A DNA stretch of 64,000 nucleotides, taken from NCBI GenBank assembly GCA_945641355.1, contig CALZEQ010000006.1:26427-90426 (forward strand), given 5' to 3'. Of the stretch, positions 43,829 to 53,790 are shown piece by piece. Position numbers and translations under genes: made by a program. The stretch's first letter is position 1. Every line of letters begins with the position of its first letter. This DNA is from an uncultured Mediterranea sp. Its GTDB lineage: Bacteria; Bacteroidota; Bacteroidia; Bacteroidales; Bacteroidaceae. The notes below the pieces were generated by a model. That model was not told where the DNA came from and did no database searches. It saw only the letters and a list, made by a program, of their open reading frames with translations.

Positions 43829-44008
43829 ATGGTTAGTAAGAAAACAATGTCCGAATCATACGTCGACCGCGACCTCAGTTGGATGTATTTCAATCATCGC
43901 ATTCTGCACGAGGCAACGAAGGAGCAAGTACCGTTGCTGGAACGGCTCAGCTTTCTGGGTATCGGCATCATAGACAATCTGTATGCACAGCATGAGATAA
44001 CAGTGTAA
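43829..44008 (+). pseudogene. ppk: Polyphosphate kinase (ppk1) N-terminal remnant
   Basis: 59 residues. SYVDRDLSWMYFNHRILHEA and PLLERLSFLGI match the start of Ppk1 (RDLSWL-F--RVL-EA ... PLLERL-FL-I). After FLGI the sequence becomes GIIDNLYAQHEITV and stops, where Ppk1 would continue with YSNNLDEF. The rest of the roughly 700-residue enzyme is absent: the tamB-like stop is 10 bp downstream. Most likely a deletion left the promoter and the first 45 codons. Confidence 0.75.
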
Positions 44009-44017
44009 GGGGTTATT

Positions 44018-47000
44018 TTACTGATTCCGTTCCCGTTTGGACTGTGCCTCGGGCAACGAAGGGGAGGTTGAAAGCGAATCGGAAGGCGTGGTGAGTGTCT
44101 TGCCGGCTTTCAACCTTCTCAGTTTCCAGCGGTTCCAGAAGAGCAGTTCGTTCCACTTGTTAAAGTCCTTCTTGAAGATGATGCCGATGCCCTGAGTGGT
44201 CAGGTTGGTGCGGGTATAGTATCGGTCATTGGTCTCGTTATAGGCTTTCAGTCGGATGTCGCCCGAACGGTTGACTAACCATTCGGCTTCAAAGTCGCCT
44301 ACGAAATTGGTGTTGGCCCACGGATTGTCGCGATAGCCGAAGTTCCCGTTTATCAACAGCCGGTTGTTCAGCAATTGTCCGGACAGGATACCCTCAAACT
44401 CCACGTCGGTCCAGCCGCGCTCGCCGGTACTCAGATTGGTGCCGATGTTCCAGTTGTTATTGTTGATGAGGTTGGAGAGGGCATTGTTCAACTGACCGGA
44501 CAGCGTAGAAGAGAGCACACTGGACATCATGTCCGAGTTCTGGGTCACATCGGCATAGTCCGGCGTGTAGAATTTGCCGATACCCAACAGATAGAGAATC
44601 TGCATGTTCATCTGTTCGTCGGTAGGGATGTAGTTGCGAACCAGTGCTTGCACCTCGTCGCGTTCGTTGGGCAGTTCGATGTCCAGCTTGATGTCGGGGG
44701 CAGTCAGCTGTCCGCTCAGATTCATGATGCAGTTCACCTTTACATTGGTTTGGCTCATGTATTCGGTTGCGCGGGCCGGCATCAGGTCGTTCAGCGAGGC
44801 TGAGTTGACCGTATAGCTGGCCTGGATGTCGAGGTTGGCCTCCGAAGGAGCGCCGTTGAAGGAGAGGGTGCTGCCCTCTTTGATGGTGAAGTCCTTGCGG
44901 ATGACCTCTTGCAGGCTGAACTTGTAGACTCCGTGATTGATGCGGTAGTTTCCGAACATCTTGATGTCTCCCTTGTTATAGAACTCCGTGCGTATATTGC
45001 CGCTGCCACGTCCGCTGATGTAGTCGCCAGCTGCCGGATCCATGATAATCCTCATGGTGGCGTCGGGCGTGACATCCACTTGCAGGTTCAGGCGGATGTC
45101 TGTATCGCCTTCCTCATCTTCCTGCTGCTCTTGCGGACGAAGTTCATAGTCGGTCAGCAGGATGGAGTCTTGCAAAGCCCGTTTGGGGGTCTTGTCTACA
45201 AACTTGATGAATTGGTTGCTGATGGCAGTCGTTACATTGTCCTTGATGTAGGTAAATGTGCTGTTGCGGCCCGTTGTCAGTGCCAGGTCGATGTTCATGC
45301 CTTCCGGTCCGCTGCCCGATAGGGTGGCCGTCCCATTGCCATAGATGGTTCCGTAGAATGGCATGTCGGGCGATTCTTTGGTGTTCATAATCAGCATGTT
45401 GGCCAGATCAAAGTTGAACCGGTAAGAGATGTCCTTAAAGTGTCGGTAGTGTACATAGCCGTTCATGTGCCCTTGGTGACCTTGAGGGTCGAAAACCCGG
45501 TTGCCCTTGAAGGTCAGTCCGCCCGGTTCGATGAAGATGCTGTCCTTGACGGATAGAGTGGTGTTGAGTGCATCAATCTTGAAAGAGGCGTCTCCGAAAA
45601 CGCGCCCTTCCATCGTGAGTGCCTTGAACTTGCCATACAGATGGACATGACCGGTGGCCCGTCCGTGGAAGTCGGGGGTGATATCGCCCATGAAGTAATG
45701 GATGAACTTCAGGTTGGTGCTGTCTGCCTCTATCTGCAGGTCAAGGGCACTGGTAGGTTTCAGCGGATAAACGAAGCCATGAACATGCGTATGCGCGATG
45801 TCTTTCTCTTGTATCTGTGCATCGAGCAGGATGCCTTTGACGTCGTGATGCCATTCGCCATGAATGTGGCTGTCGCCCAGCAGGCCGTCATTCAGTCCCA
45901 GGTTGCGGATGAACAGGTCAGTGTTCATGACGGGATGTTCCAATACACCACTGGCATAGGCCGGCCCGGTGGCTTCTCCCTTGAAGTTGACCCCGAGGTC
46001 GGCTATGTCAAATACATAACCGATATTGATGTCCTTCAGGTCAAGCCGCACGGTGTCTTGTGGAAGTTTGGAGAGCGTCCCGTTGATGCGCAGATGACGG
46101 TCTTTGTGACTGAAGTTGAAGTTGTTGACATATACCTTGCCCGAATCGAGCAGAACCTTCGAAGGATGTATCTGCCAAAGGGTGTCGTTCAGGATGATTT
46201 GGGTGGGTTGTATGTCGATGTGTGCCTTCAGGGGAGCCTCCTTCCGGTGTGAACGGGCAGACGCTTCTTCCTGCGGACGGATGAAATGAGTCAGTGCAGA
46301 CAACTTGCCGCAGTAGGTAGTAGAGCGGTTGTTCCCCCAATTCAAGGTGGCTTGCAACGAGTCGTTTTTTGCCTCGGCCTCCATCACGACATTGACGGTG
46401 CCTTCTGACTTGCGCTCACTGAAACGGAGATGCGTATGGAAACGGTCGTTGGAGTTCTCGCACAGCAACATGCCTGACTCTATATATTTTTCTTTGTAGC
46501 GGAGGCGCGGGAAATAACCATCGATGCGCATACGTCCTGCTTTGTCGTTGACGTAGCCTTGCAACGTAGAGTGGGTATAGACTTTCAGCGGAAAGAGGGA
46601 GAGCGCAGACAGTAACTCGGTATCGTAGACATGTAGGGAGAAACGGAAGTTGTTGTCAGTCTGTTCACTTTGTTTCGAGGCGGGTGCTACACTTGGCAAG
46701 TACCGATGCAGGATGTTCTGAAGGCTGGCGGGGAGTGTGTGGTAGGAATAGTCTCCGTCAATGTTACCTTGCAGGAATTTGGAGGAGATGGTGAGATGCT
46801 TCTGTGAAGCCGATTCGCGGGTAGAGGCAATCTTCAGGTTATCCAGAAAATAACGCTTGTCGGGCGAATGGAATGTCAGGCTGTCAATGTTGATTTCTCC
46901 CTTCATCTCGTCAATGGACCCTCCGGTAAAGTCTGCCTTCAGCTTGACGGATAGCTCGCTCTCTTCGTATTTAGTGGGAGTCAGTCCCAGCTTGTGCGGG

Positions 47001-48481
47001 CGGAAATGGTCGAGGCTGGCTTGGAAGTTGAAAGTGGGAAGCGAACTGGCCGTGTTGATGGAACCGTTTATCTGCAGTGCGGCATCGGGATCGTTCAAAG
47101 AGAGCTGCCCGTTGAAACCACCCTTGTCGTACGCTCCGTCCAGCCGGATTTCCTCATAGGTGTGTCCACCGTATTCGATGGAGGAAACCAGCCCGTTCAT
47201 CAGAATGGTGGGATATCGCCCTTGACCGTGACGACCGTCTATTTGCAGATTGAATGTGACGTTTCCCAACTGAGGATTGGATAACAGTTTGCCTATTTCA
47301 AACTCTTCTGTTTGGATGCCACCCGCATAAGCAAATACTCCCTTTTCTTTGTCCGACTTGAGCTTGAGATTGCTCTTTATCTTACCAAGGTCGGTGCGAA
47401 CCAGTCCCGAGGTAGACAGATTGGTCAAGTGACCTGCTATCTCACCGGTGAATTGTACGGTGCCCAGTTGTCTCAACGGAGTAGGGATGCCTTGCTGGTT
47501 GCTGTTGAAGTTGTGCAGAAAGAAGCCGATGCCTTCCTGATCGGCATACAGCTGGGAGAGGTTGCCGGCTACGTATGCCTCTTCCGGATTCGAAAGGTTC
47601 TGCAATGAAAGTTCTCCCATCAATCGGAAATGGTTGCTATAGGAGACGGAAAGAATGGGGCATTCCAGTTGGTTGAGGGTACCGAAAGTGAGTACCTCTA
47701 CCGCAATCTTCTCTTTGAACGAAGCAAAGGTAGGAACAAAGGCTGCCAGATCCTGTAGGGCTATCTGCGAAGGTTGCAGATGGAAGGAGAAGCGAACCTG
47801 CCGTGCAAAGTCTTTGAATGCAGCCAGACTGTCGTACTCCAGCCGGATGGTGTCAGTGCAGAGACGGGTGTGAGGCAGCGCAATGGAAAAGTTGTCAATA
47901 TGGGTACCCTGCTGGTTGCCGATAACCTTTAAATCCAATGCCTTCAGCTCAAAGCCAGAATGTTCTTCCTCCACACCCAGTCTCTTGATGGCAGCATTGA
48001 TGGAGTCGTTCTGCAAAGCTTTCAGTGATACGTTGGCTCTGATGTTGCGAAGCCGTATGTGGGAAGTGTTAAACTTGCCGGGTGTCTCGGCTTCAGAAAG
48101 GACATCGTATGAAATCCGGCCTCGGCGTACCAGGATGGAGTTGATACGCAGGTCAAGGTGACTCTCCTTGGACTTGTCATCTTTGGATGCAAGTGCATCA
48201 AGCACGAACTGGAAATTGGGGGCCGCTTCGGGATGCTCTCTGTTCAGTTGGATGTTGAATCCGAAAAGTTGTACGTTGCTGATGAATATCTTTCCTCTGA
48301 ATAGGGAAGTGATGTCGAATTTGGCTGAGAGCCGGGTGGCTTTCAGCAACTCTTCACCCTTCTGGTCTTCCAAAAGCAGGTTGTGGATGATGATGCGGTT
48401 CAGCAATCCCAAATCAATACGCTCGATGGAAAGTCGGCTTTCTAATACCGTTCCCAGCTCTTTAGCTACAGATGCAGACAA
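44018..48481 (-). CDS. TamB-like translocation/assembly protein
   Basis: At least 1487 residues, counted from a TTG at 48481. The body is long beta-helical AsmA/TamB-type repeats. The C-terminal TamB domain (DUF490) is clear: NVKVNCIMNLSGQLTAPDIK, NERDEVQALVRNYI and NMQILYLLGIGKFYTPD. Upstream of the TTG the same frame encodes RVEKIVRWILGITLGCYIGT, a membrane anchor, so the true protein is about 45 residues longer; yet no ATG, GTG or TTG precedes it in frame (see findings). TamB links inner and outer membranes and helps lipid or protein transport to the outer membrane. Confidence 0.85.
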   Translation of the reverse strand: MSASVAKELGTVLESRLSIERIDLGLLNRIIIHNLLLEDQKGEELLKATRLSAKFDITSLFRGKIFISNVQLFGFNIQLNREHPEAAPNFQFVLDALASKDDKSKESHLDLRINSILVRRGRISYDVLSEAETPGKFNTSHIRLRNIRANVSLKALQNDSINAAIKRLGVEEEHSGFELKALDLKVIGNQQGTHIDNFSIALPHTRLCTDTIRLEYDSLAAFKDFARQVRFSFHLQPSQIALQDLAAFVPTFASFKEKIAVEVLTFGTLNQLECPILSVSYSNHFRLMGELSLQNLSNPEEAYVAGNLSQLYADQEGIGFFLHNFNSNQQGIPTPLRQLGTVQFTGEIAGHLTNLSTSGLVRTDLGKIKSNLKLKSDKEKGVFAYAGGIQTEEFEIGKLLSNPQLGNVTFNLQIDGRHGQGRYPTILMNGLVSSIEYGGHTYEEIRLDGAYDKGGFNGQLSLNDPDAALQINGSINTASSLPTFNFQASLDHFRPHKLGLTPTKYEESELSVKLKADFTGGSIDEMKGEINIDSLTFHSPDKRYFLDNLKIASTRESASQKHLTISSKFLQGNIDGDYSYHTLPASLQNILHRYLPSVAPASKQSEQTDNNFRFSLHVYDTELLSALSLFPLKVYTHSTLQGYVNDKAGRMRIDGYFPRLRYKEKYIESGMLLCENSNDRFHTHLRFSERKSEGTVNVVMEAEAKNDSLQATLNWGNNRSTTYCGKLSALTHFIRPQEEASARSHRKEAPLKAHIDIQPTQIILNDTLWQIHPSKVLLDSGKVYVNNFNFSHKDRHLRINGTLSKLPQDTVRLDLKDINIGYVFDIADLGVNFKGEATGPAYASGVLEHPVMNTDLFIRNLGLNDGLLGDSHIHGEWHHDVKGILLDAQIQEKDIAHTHVHGFVYPLKPTSALDLQIEADSTNLKFIHYFMGDITPDFHGRATGHVHLYGKFKALTMEGRVFGDASFKIDALNTTLSVKDSIFIEPGGLTFKGNRVFDPQGHQGHMNGYVHYRHFKDISYRFNFDLANMLIMNTKESPDMPFYGTIYGNGTATLSGSGPEGMNIDLALTTGRNSTFTYIKDNVTTAISNQFIKFVDKTPKRALQDSILLTDYELRPQEQQEDEEGDTDIRLNLQVDVTPDATMRIIMDPAAGDYISGRGSGNIRTEFYNKGDIKMFGNYRINHGVYKFSLQEVIRKDFTIKEGSTLSFNGAPSEANLDIQASYTVNSASLNDLMPARATEYMSQTNVKVNCIMNLSGQLTAPDIKLDIELPNERDEVQALVRNYIPTDEQMNMQILYLLGIGKFYTPDYADVTQNSDMMSSVLSSTLSGQLNNALSNLINNNNWNIGTNLSTGERGWTDVEFEGILSGQLLNNRLLINGNFGYRDNPWANTNFVGDFEAEWLVNRSGDIRLKAYNETNDRYYTRTNLTTQGIGIIFKKDFNKWNELLFWNRWKLRRLKAGKTLTTPSDSLSTSPSLPEAQSKRERNQ

Positions 48482-48611
48482 ACGCTGCTGAACAAAGGGT
48501 ATGTTCAGCAGAAGGATTGTCCCGATATAGCATCCTAAGGTGATACCGAGTATCCAGCGGACTATTTTTTCTACTCTTTTGATAGGGCGGTTAATTTTTA
48601 TAATCAGCCAA

Positions 48612-48619
48612 CAAAAATA
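48612..48619 (-). promoter_or_regulatory. -7 box of the tamB-like gene
   Basis: Minus-strand TATTTTTG, a few bases before the stretch where translation must start. Confidence 0.55.
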
Positions 48620-48652
48620 TGAAATATTACGTTATGAATCTACTTTTATCAC

Positions 48653-48660
48653 TACTTTTG
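48653..48660 (+). promoter_or_regulatory. -7 box of tsaD
   Basis: TACTTTTG, 26 bp before the tsaD ATG. Confidence 0.6.
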
Positions 48661-48685
48661 CAGCGTTTAAACGTAAATAAACAGT

Positions 48686-49708
48686 ATGAGTACAGTAATC
48701 TTGGGTATAGAGTCTTCTTGCGACGATACTTCGGCCGCCGTCATCAAGGACGGATATCTGCTGTCGAATGTGGTGGCCAGTCAGGCCGTGCATGAAGCAT
48801 ACGGTGGTGTAGTGCCGGAATTAGCTTCGAGAGCACACCAGCAGAATATCGTACCAGTGGTACACGAGGCGTTAAGACGTGCCGGAGTAACGAAGGAGGA
48901 GTTGAGTGCAGTGGCTTTCACCCGTGGCCCGGGGCTGATGGGTTCGCTGTTGGTAGGTGTATCGTTTGCAAAGGGTTTCGCCCGTTCACTCGGAATTCCG
49001 ATGATTGATGTTAATCATCTGAGTGGACATATATTAGCTCATTTTATTAAAGCAGAAGGCGATGAAAACAGACAGCCTCATTTCCCTTTTCTTTGTCTGC
49101 TGGTGTCGGGCGGTAACTCACAGATTGTATTGGTGAAGGCCTATAATGATATGGAGATATTGGGCCAGACCATTGACGATGCTGCCGGAGAAGCCATCGA
49201 CAAGTGCTCCAAGGTGATGGGGCTGGGTTATCCCGGCGGGCCTATTATCGACAAACTGGCACGTCAGGGCAATCCGAAGGCCTTTACGTTCAGCAAGCCG
49301 CATATCCCGGGGTTGGATTACAGTTTCAGTGGCCTCAAGACCTCTTTCCTCTACTCGTTGCGCAATTGGTTGAAGGATGATGCCGATTTCATCGAACATC
49401 ACAAGGAGGACTTGGCAGCTTCGCTGGAGGCAACTATCGTGGACATCTTGATGGATAAGTTGCGCAAAGCTGCCAAACAATATGGAATCAAGGAAATTGC
49501 CTTGTCGGGTGGTGTGTCGGCCAACAATGGGTTGCGGAATGCGTTTCGGGAACATGCTGCGCGGTTCGGCTGGAACATCTTTATCCCTAAATTCAGTTAT
49601 ACAACCGACAATGCAGCTATGATTGCCATGACAGGATACTTCAAGTATCAGGATAAGGAGTTCTGTCCGATGGAGGCTCCTGCCTATTCAAGAGTAGTAT
49701 TGCAGTGA
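48686..49708 (+). CDS. tsaD: tRNA threonylcarbamoyladenosine transferase
   Basis: 340 residues, normal length. VILGIESSCDDTSAAVIKDG at the N-terminus, metal-binding histidines in NHLSGHILAHF, and LLVSGGNSQIVLVK with ALSGGVSANNGLR near the C-terminus. With TsaB and TsaE it makes t6A37 in ANN-decoding tRNAs. 18 bp upstream of the pncC-like gene. Confidence 0.97.
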   Translation: MSTVILGIESSCDDTSAAVIKDGYLLSNVVASQAVHEAYGGVVPELASRAHQQNIVPVVHEALRRAGVTKEELSAVAFTRGPGLMGSLLVGVSFAKGFARSLGIPMIDVNHLSGHILAHFIKAEGDENRQPHFPFLCLLVSGGNSQIVLVKAYNDMEILGQTIDDAAGEAIDKCSKVMGLGYPGGPIIDKLARQGNPKAFTFSKPHIPGLDYSFSGLKTSFLYSLRNWLKDDADFIEHHKEDLAASLEATIVDILMDKLRKAAKQYGIKEIALSGGVSANNGLRNAFREHAARFGWNIFIPKFSYTTDNAAMIAMTGYFKYQDKEFCPMEAPAYSRVVLQ

Positions 49709-49726
49709 CATATATATAATAGGTAT

Positions 49727-50245
49727 ATGGAATTAGAAGAAGAGATTGGTTGCCTGTTGCGGTCGGCCAATTTGACCCTTTCCACCGCAGAAAGTTGTAC
49801 TGGTGGGGGAGTGGCCGCACGGATTACTTCGGTTCCGGGCAGCTCCGACTATTTTATGGGTGGCATTGTGGCTTATGCCAACGAAGTGAAACGTGAGTTG
49901 CTGCATGTCTCGATGGAAACGCTGGAAAAACGGGGTGCAGTGAGCAGAGAAACCGTCATCGAAATGGCAAAAGGAGCGATGAAAACACTGAAAACGGATT
50001 GTGCCATCGCCACCTCGGGTATTGCCGGCCCGGGAGGAGGCACTCTGGAGAAACCGGTGGGGACAATTTGGATAGCCGTTGCCTATAAAAACGAAATTGT
50101 GACTAAGTGCCAAACTGGTGATGAGGGACGAGAAAATAACGTGAAAAAAACGATAGAGAATGCCCTTTTGATGCTTCTTGAACAGCTGAAAACGGGAAAA
50201 AAGCTATCAGACAATGAATTATTTTGCGAAAAACTTGTTTTATAA
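49727..50245 (+). CDS. CinA C-terminal domain protein (nicotinamide-nucleotide amidase)
   Basis: 172 residues comprising only the CinA/PncC domain: [22 protein letters not shown] with the catalytic Ser, [12 protein letters not shown] and a C-terminal Lys-rich end. It deamidates NMN to recycle NAD breakdown products. 18 bp after tsaD. Confidence 0.9.
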   Translation: MELEEEIGCLLRSANLTLSTAESCTGGGVAARITSVPGSSDYFMGGIVAYANEVKRELLHVSMETLEKRGAVSRETVIEMAKGAMKTLKTDCAIATSGIAGPGGGTLEKPVGTIWIAVAYKNEIVTKCQTGDEGRENNVKKTIENALLMLLEQLKTGKKLSDNELFCEKLVL

Positions 50246-50265
50246 CAATAAAAGTGCTTACTTTG
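50235..50265 (+). promoter_or_regulatory. Promoter of the rpmB cluster
   Basis: -33 TTG (50235-50237), 20 bp, and -7 TTACTTTG (50258-50265), which departs from TAnnTTTG at its second base. Confidence 0.5.
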
Positions 50266-50315
50266 CGCTCTGTTTGAAATAGGCATAAACTGAAAACTAT
50301 AAAAATAAGATAGAA

Positions 50316-50576
50316 ATGTCAAAGATTTGTCAAATTACCGGAAAGAAGGCCATGGTTGGCAACAATGTTTCACACTCGAAGAGAAGAACCAAAAGAACTT
50401 TTGACGTGAACTTGTTTAACAAGAAGTTCTACTATGTAGAGCAGGATTGCTGGATCAGCCTGAGCATTTGCGCTAACGGATTGCGCGTGATTAATAAGAA
50501 AGGATTGGATGCTGCATTGAAAGATGCAGTAGCTAAGGGGTATTGTGATTGGAAAACCATTAAAGTGATTGGTTAA
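50316..50576 (+). CDS. rpmB: Ribosomal protein bL28
   Basis: 86 residues. [20 protein letters not shown] and [13 protein letters not shown] are diagnostic. First of three small translation-related genes. Confidence 0.97.
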   Translation: MSKICQITGKKAMVGNNVSHSKRRTKRTFDVNLFNKKFYYVEQDCWISLSICANGLRVINKKGLDAALKDAVAKGYCDWKTIKVIG

Positions 50577-50599
50577 TAAAGAAGAGGAGAAAACTGATT

Positions 50600-50788
50600 A
50601 TGGCAAAGAAAGCAAAAGGTAACAGAGTTCAGGTTATTCTGGAGTGTACAGAACATAAGGATAGCGGTATGCCGGGAACTTCTCGTTATATCACAACGAA
50701 AAACAGAAAGAATACCACTGAAAGATTGGAGTTGAAGAAGTATAACCCCATCCTGAAGCGTGTAACAGTACATAAAGAAATTAAATAA
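50600..50788 (+). CDS. rpmG: Ribosomal protein bL33
   Basis: 62 residues. [20 protein letters not shown] then [20 protein letters not shown]. The zinc-binding cysteine pairs are not present (only one Cys), i.e. the C-minus form. 23 bp after rpmB. Confidence 0.97.
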   Translation: MAKKAKGNRVQVILECTEHKDSGMPGTSRYITTKNRKNTTERLELKKYNPILKRVTVHKEIK

Positions 50789-50800
50789 TACGATTAACTC

Positions 50801-50959
50801 ATGGCAAAGAAAGCAGTAGCAACCTTGCACGAAGGTTCAAAAGAAGGTCGTGCTTATACCAAGGTCATTAAGATGGTAAAGTCTCCGAAGACGGGTGCTT
50901 ATATCTTTGATGAGCAGATGGTACGTAACGAAGATGTACAGAGCTTCTTCAAGAAATAA
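50801..50959 (+). CDS. DUF4295 small basic protein
   Basis: 52 residues, MAKKAVATLHEGSKEGRAYT to the end VQSFFKK. This short basic protein follows rpmG in Bacteroidetes and is thought to be ribosome-associated. It starts 12 bp after rpmG. Confidence 0.92.
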   Translation: MAKKAVATLHEGSKEGRAYTKVIKMVKSPKTGAYIFDEQMVRNEDVQSFFKK

Positions 50960-51003
50960 TTGATGTACAAAGCAAGCCGGTCAAACGGCAAATTGTCTCA
51001 TAA

Positions 51004-51046
51004 AAATCCTCTTTTCGGTTCATCCCGATGAGAGGATTTCTTTTAT
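51004..51046 (+). terminator. Terminator of the rpmB-rpmG-DUF4295 operon
   Basis: AAATCCTCT/AGAGGATTT stem with an 18-nt loop and a trailing CTTTTATTT. Confidence 0.8.
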
Positions 51047-51092
51047 TTACACATTTGTAGAAAATAGTTTCTTGTAATTCAATACTTTGTAT

Positions 51093-51100
51093 TATCTTTG
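51093..51100 (+). promoter_or_regulatory. -7 box of ftsY
   Basis: TATCTTTG, with TTG 18 bp upstream; 70 bp before the ftsY ATG. Confidence 0.6.
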
Positions 51101-51170
51101 CACAGAAAGTAGGGGGTGGCATTGAGGACCATCTGCCTGCATAACCGATATTTAAGAAAACATTGCGCGT

Positions 51171-52130
51171 ATGGGATTTTTTAGTTTTTTCTCTAAGGAA
51201 AAGAAAGAGACGTTGGATAAGGGGTTGTCGAAGACCAAAGAAAGCGTGTTCGGGAAGATAGCCCGTGCCGTGGCCGGTAAGTCGAAAGTGGATGACGAAG
51301 TACTGGACAATCTGGAAGAGGTGCTGATTACCTCGGATGTGGGAGTAGAGACAACTCTGAAGATTATAGAACGCATTGAGAAACGAGTGGCTGTAGACAA
51401 ATATATGAATGCCACCGAGTTGAATCGCATTCTGCGCGATGAAATTGCGGCATTGCTGACCGAAAACAATACAATGGATTTGGATGACTTTGATGCTCCT
51501 ATTGCGAAGAAGCCTTATGTCATTATGGTTGTCGGTGTCAATGGAGTAGGAAAGACTACTACGATAGGCAAGCTGGCGTATCAGTTCAAAAAGGCTGGTA
51601 AGTCGGTCTATCTGGGAGCGGCAGATACGTTCCGGGCTGCTGCGGTGGAACAGCTGATGATTTGGGGCGAACGGGTAGGCGTACCTGTAATCAAGCAGAA
51701 GATGGGAGCCGACCCTGCTTCTGTGGCATTCGATACGTTGAGTTCGGCTGTGGCCAATGGAGCAGATGTCGTTATCATTGATACGGCTGGCCGCCTGCAT
51801 AACAAGGTGGGCCTGATGAACGAGCTGACGAAAATCAAGAATGTGATGCGTAAGGTAGTGCCCGATACGCCCAACGAAGTGCTGTTGGTGCTGGATGGAT
51901 CTACCGGACAGAATGCCTTTGAGCAGGCCAAGCAGTTCACTTTGGCTACAGAGGTAACGGCTATGGCTGTAACCAAACTGGACGGAACGGCCAAAGGTGG
52001 CGTAGTCATCGGTATATCCGACCAGTTCAAGATTCCGGTTAAATATATCGGTTTGGGAGAGGGCATAGAAGATCTTCAGCTGTTCCGTAAGAAAGAGTTC
52101 GTAGAATCTTTGTTTGGTGACAACGCATGA
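51171..52130 (+). CDS. ftsY: Signal recognition particle receptor
   Basis: 319 residues. Short acidic-poor N-terminal A region, then the NG GTPase: VVGVNGVGKTTTIGKLAYQF (G1), DTFRAAAVEQL, DTAGRLHNK (G3), TKLDGTAKGGV (G4) and GLGEGIEDL. It docks SRP-ribosome complexes at the membrane. Its stop overlaps rimO by 4 bp. Confidence 0.96.
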   Translation: MGFFSFFSKEKKETLDKGLSKTKESVFGKIARAVAGKSKVDDEVLDNLEEVLITSDVGVETTLKIIERIEKRVAVDKYMNATELNRILRDEIAALLTENNTMDLDDFDAPIAKKPYVIMVVGVNGVGKTTTIGKLAYQFKKAGKSVYLGAADTFRAAAVEQLMIWGERVGVPVIKQKMGADPASVAFDTLSSAVANGADVVIIDTAGRLHNKVGLMNELTKIKNVMRKVVPDTPNEVLLVLDGSTGQNAFEQAKQFTLATEVTAMAVTKLDGTAKGGVVIGISDQFKIPVKYIGLGEGIEDLQLFRKKEFVESLFGDNA

Positions 52131-53428
52131 GACGGAAGACAATCGACATCATTACGCTGGGCTGCTCCAAGAACCTGGTGGATTCGGAACGTTTGTTGAG
52201 ACAGCTACAGGAGGTTGGCTTCCACGTTACTCATGATGCCGCTCATCCGAAAGGGGAAATAGCGGTAATCAATACGTGCGGATTCATCGGCGATGCGAAG
52301 GAGGAGTCCATTAATATGATTCTGGAATTTGCGCAGGCCAAAGAGGAGGGACGCTTGGAGAAGCTTTACGTCATGGGCTGTCTCTCTGAACGTTACCTGA
52401 AGGAACTGGCCGTGGAGATACCGCAGGTGGACAAGTTCTATGGGAAATTCAATTGGACGGAACTGTTGCGCGATTTGGGACAAAAGTATCGTGATGCTTT
52501 GCATATCGAGCGCACGCTGACCACTCCCAAACATTATGCTTACCTGAAAATCTCGGAAGGATGTGACCGGAAGTGCTCCTATTGTGCTATCCCCATCATT
52601 ACAGGACCTCATGTGTCCCGTCCGATGGAAGAGATTTTGGACGAAGTGAAGTTCTTGGTGAGCAAGGGAGTCAAGGAGTTTCAGGTTATTGCACAAGAAC
52701 TGACCTATTACGGCGTAGATTTGTATAAGAAGCAGATGCTGCCCGAATTGATCGAACGGATTTCCGATATACCCGGAGTGGAATGGATCAGACTACACTA
52801 TGCCTATCCGGCACATTTCCCTACAGACCTGTTTCGTGTGATGCGCGAACGTGCCAATGTGTGCAACTACATGGATATTGCGTTGCAGCACATCAGCGAC
52901 AAGGTGCTGACGAAGATGCGTCGCCATGTGACAAAGGCGGAAACATACCAATTAATCGAACAATTCCGCAAGGAGGTGCCCGGTATCTGTTTGCGTACCA
53001 CGCTGATGGTGGGACATCCCGGAGAGGGAGAGGGGGAGTTTGAGGAACTGAAAGAATTCGTTCAAAAGGCCCGTTTTGATCGGATGGGTGCGTTCGCCTA
53101 TTCTGAAGAGGAAGGCACCTATTCTGCCGAGCAGTATGAAGACGCTATTCCGCAAGAGGTGAAACAGGCTCGTCTGGACGAGTTGATGGCGTTGCAGCAA
53201 GGCATTTCTTCCGAATTGAATGCGGCAAAGGTCGGTACACAAATGAAAGTAATCATCGATAGAAAGGAGGGAGATTACTATGTAGGGCGTACCGAGTTTG
53301 ACTCGCCCGAAGTGGATCCCGAGGTGCTGATTGCTTGTGAAGACCGGGTGTTGCATATCGGTAACTTTTATCAGGTAATGATAGAAAAGTCCGATGATTT
53401 CGACCTTTTTGGACGAGTGATTTCATGA
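52127..53428 (+). CDS. rimO: Ribosomal protein uS12 methylthiotransferase
   Basis: 433 residues. UPF0004 domain with CSKNLVDSE and NTCGFI, radical SAM cluster EGCDRKCSYC (CX3CX2C), and a C-terminal TRAM domain. It methylthiolates Asp88 of S12. Starts in ATGA overlap with ftsY. Confidence 0.95.
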   Translation: MRRKTIDIITLGCSKNLVDSERLLRQLQEVGFHVTHDAAHPKGEIAVINTCGFIGDAKEESINMILEFAQAKEEGRLEKLYVMGCLSERYLKELAVEIPQVDKFYGKFNWTELLRDLGQKYRDALHIERTLTTPKHYAYLKISEGCDRKCSYCAIPIITGPHVSRPMEEILDEVKFLVSKGVKEFQVIAQELTYYGVDLYKKQMLPELIERISDIPGVEWIRLHYAYPAHFPTDLFRVMRERANVCNYMDIALQHISDKVLTKMRRHVTKAETYQLIEQFRKEVPGICLRTTLMVGHPGEGEGEFEELKEFVQKARFDRMGAFAYSEEEGTYSAEQYEDAIPQEVKQARLDELMALQQGISSELNAAKVGTQMKVIIDRKEGDYYVGRTEFDSPEVDPEVLIACEDRVLHIGNFYQVMIEKSDDFDLFGRVIS

Positions 53429-53498
53429 TTTTTCTCAAAATATTTGTGCAAGTGCCGAATTTTTGCTAATATAGCCCCGTATTTAAAAAAGCACTGTT

Positions 53499-53771
53499 TT
53501 GAATAACAAAGAATTTACTTCTGAATTGTCCCAAAGACTGGGCTATACGTTGAAGGACACATCCGAGTTGATGGCCTCCTTGCTCAGCGGCATGACGCAG
53601 ATGCTGGAGGAGGGCAATGCGGTATCTGTCCAAGGGTTCGGTACTTTCGAGGTGAAAAAGAAACTGGAACGTATCTCCGTTTCTCCCAATACGAAACAAC
53701 GTTTTCTGGTGCCTCCTAAGTTGGTATTGACTTACAGACCCAGCGCATTTCTGAAGGATAAGTTCAAATAG
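53499..53771 (+). CDS. HU-family DNA-binding protein
   Basis: 90 residues from a TTG start (no ATG in the region). NNKEFTSELSQRLGYTLKDT, then the HU core VSVQGFGTFEVKKK, and a Pro-rich end. It is an HU/IHF-type nucleoid protein. It lies 70 bp after rimO and 19 bp before another HU-type gene. Confidence 0.88.
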   Translation: MNNKEFTSELSQRLGYTLKDTSELMASLLSGMTQMLEEGNAVSVQGFGTFEVKKKLERISVSPNTKQRFLVPPKLVLTYRPSAFLKDKFK

Positions 53772-53790
53772 GACCTTCGTTGTGGTGGCT

